A program made the translations under genes and the position numbers. 12,738 nucleotides of DNA from Flavobacteriaceae bacterium (GTDB lineage: Bacteria; Bacteroidota; Bacteroidia; Flavobacteriales; Flavobacteriaceae): assembly GCA_026992695.1 (NCBI GenBank), contig JALWYP010000427.1, positions 1 through 12,738 on the forward strand, read 5' to 3'. The number at the start of each line of letters is the position of its first letter. The first letter of the stretch is position 1. This document shows positions 12,688 to 12,738 of the stretch, one piece after another. The notes below the pieces were generated by a model. That model was not told the DNA's origin. It ran no database searches and was given only the letters and a program-made list of their open reading frames with translations.

Positions 12688-12738
12688 TTACATATTTTTT
12701 ACACCATCGGGCATTTCGTAAAATGTGGTTTTTTATAT
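12688..12738 (-). CDS. paaB: PaaB C-terminal end, partial, with an apparent one-base frameshift
   Basis: PaaB is a small subunit of the phenylacetyl-CoA epoxidase. Read from the right edge, 12737-12720 gives YKKPHF. Stepping back one base, 12720-12691 gives YEMPDGVKNM and a TAA at 12690-12688. Joined, this aligns without gaps to the E. coli PaaB end YRHPTFYTIPDGIEHM. Without the step, the frame ends TKCPMV with a stop at 12701-12699, and the frame of YEMPDG has a stop just upstream at 12735-12733. So one T appears to be missing in the T-run at 12719-12724. This could be a real mutation, ribosomal slippage, or an assembly error in a homopolymer. The rest of the gene is outside the window. Confidence 0.7.

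Overview
The window looks like chromosomal DNA from a Bacteroidetes bacterium, most likely a member of the Flavobacteriaceae. The DNA is AT-rich. Promoter-like sites resemble the Bacteroidetes TAnnTTTG -7 element, and Shine-Dalgarno sequences are weak or absent. The Fnr-type regulator, pyruvate carboxylase and phenylacetate proteins all read like flavobacterial versions. This assignment rests on recalled family resemblance, not on a search.

Left part (1-1557), microaerobic respiration. The N-terminal third of a CcoI/FixI-type copper P-ATPase runs off the left edge on the minus strand. Divergent from it is a Crp/Fnr regulator with an N-terminal CxxC. The 98-base gap between them holds an FNR-box-like palindrome (827-840) placed so that it could serve both promoters.

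Middle part (1624-6777). A protein of unknown function with what looks like a degenerate kinase-type catalytic loop is followed 31 bases later by a complete single-chain pyruvate carboxylase; the two are probably co-transcribed. Converging on them from the other strand is a small toxin-antitoxin module: a ribbon-helix-helix antitoxin whose stop overlaps the start of a MazF/PemK toxin.

Right part (6870-12738, all minus strand), aerobic phenylacetate degradation. In transcription order the genes are the end of paaB, then paaC, paaD, paaG, paaH, a stray S23/four-helix-bundle gene, paaI and paaJ. PaaABC(E) epoxidises phenylacetyl-CoA, PaaD supports assembly of the oxygenase, PaaG isomerises the epoxide to the oxepin, PaaH and PaaJ carry out the late beta-oxidation steps to acetyl-CoA and succinyl-CoA, and PaaI is the rescue thioesterase. 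The remaining genes (paaA, paaE, paaF, paaK, paaZ) are not in the window.

The paa operon is the most unusual part. Its gaps carry a family of hairpin repeats with CCTACAAGG / CCTTGCAGG arms. A second, REP-like repeat appears to sit in frame inside paaH. The S23 gene is bounded by a perfect 12-base inverted repeat and has no ATG where the family's conserved N-terminus begins. The paaB 3' end appears to carry a one-base frameshift just before its conserved C-terminus. No rRNA, tRNA, CRISPR array or complete insertion sequence was seen.
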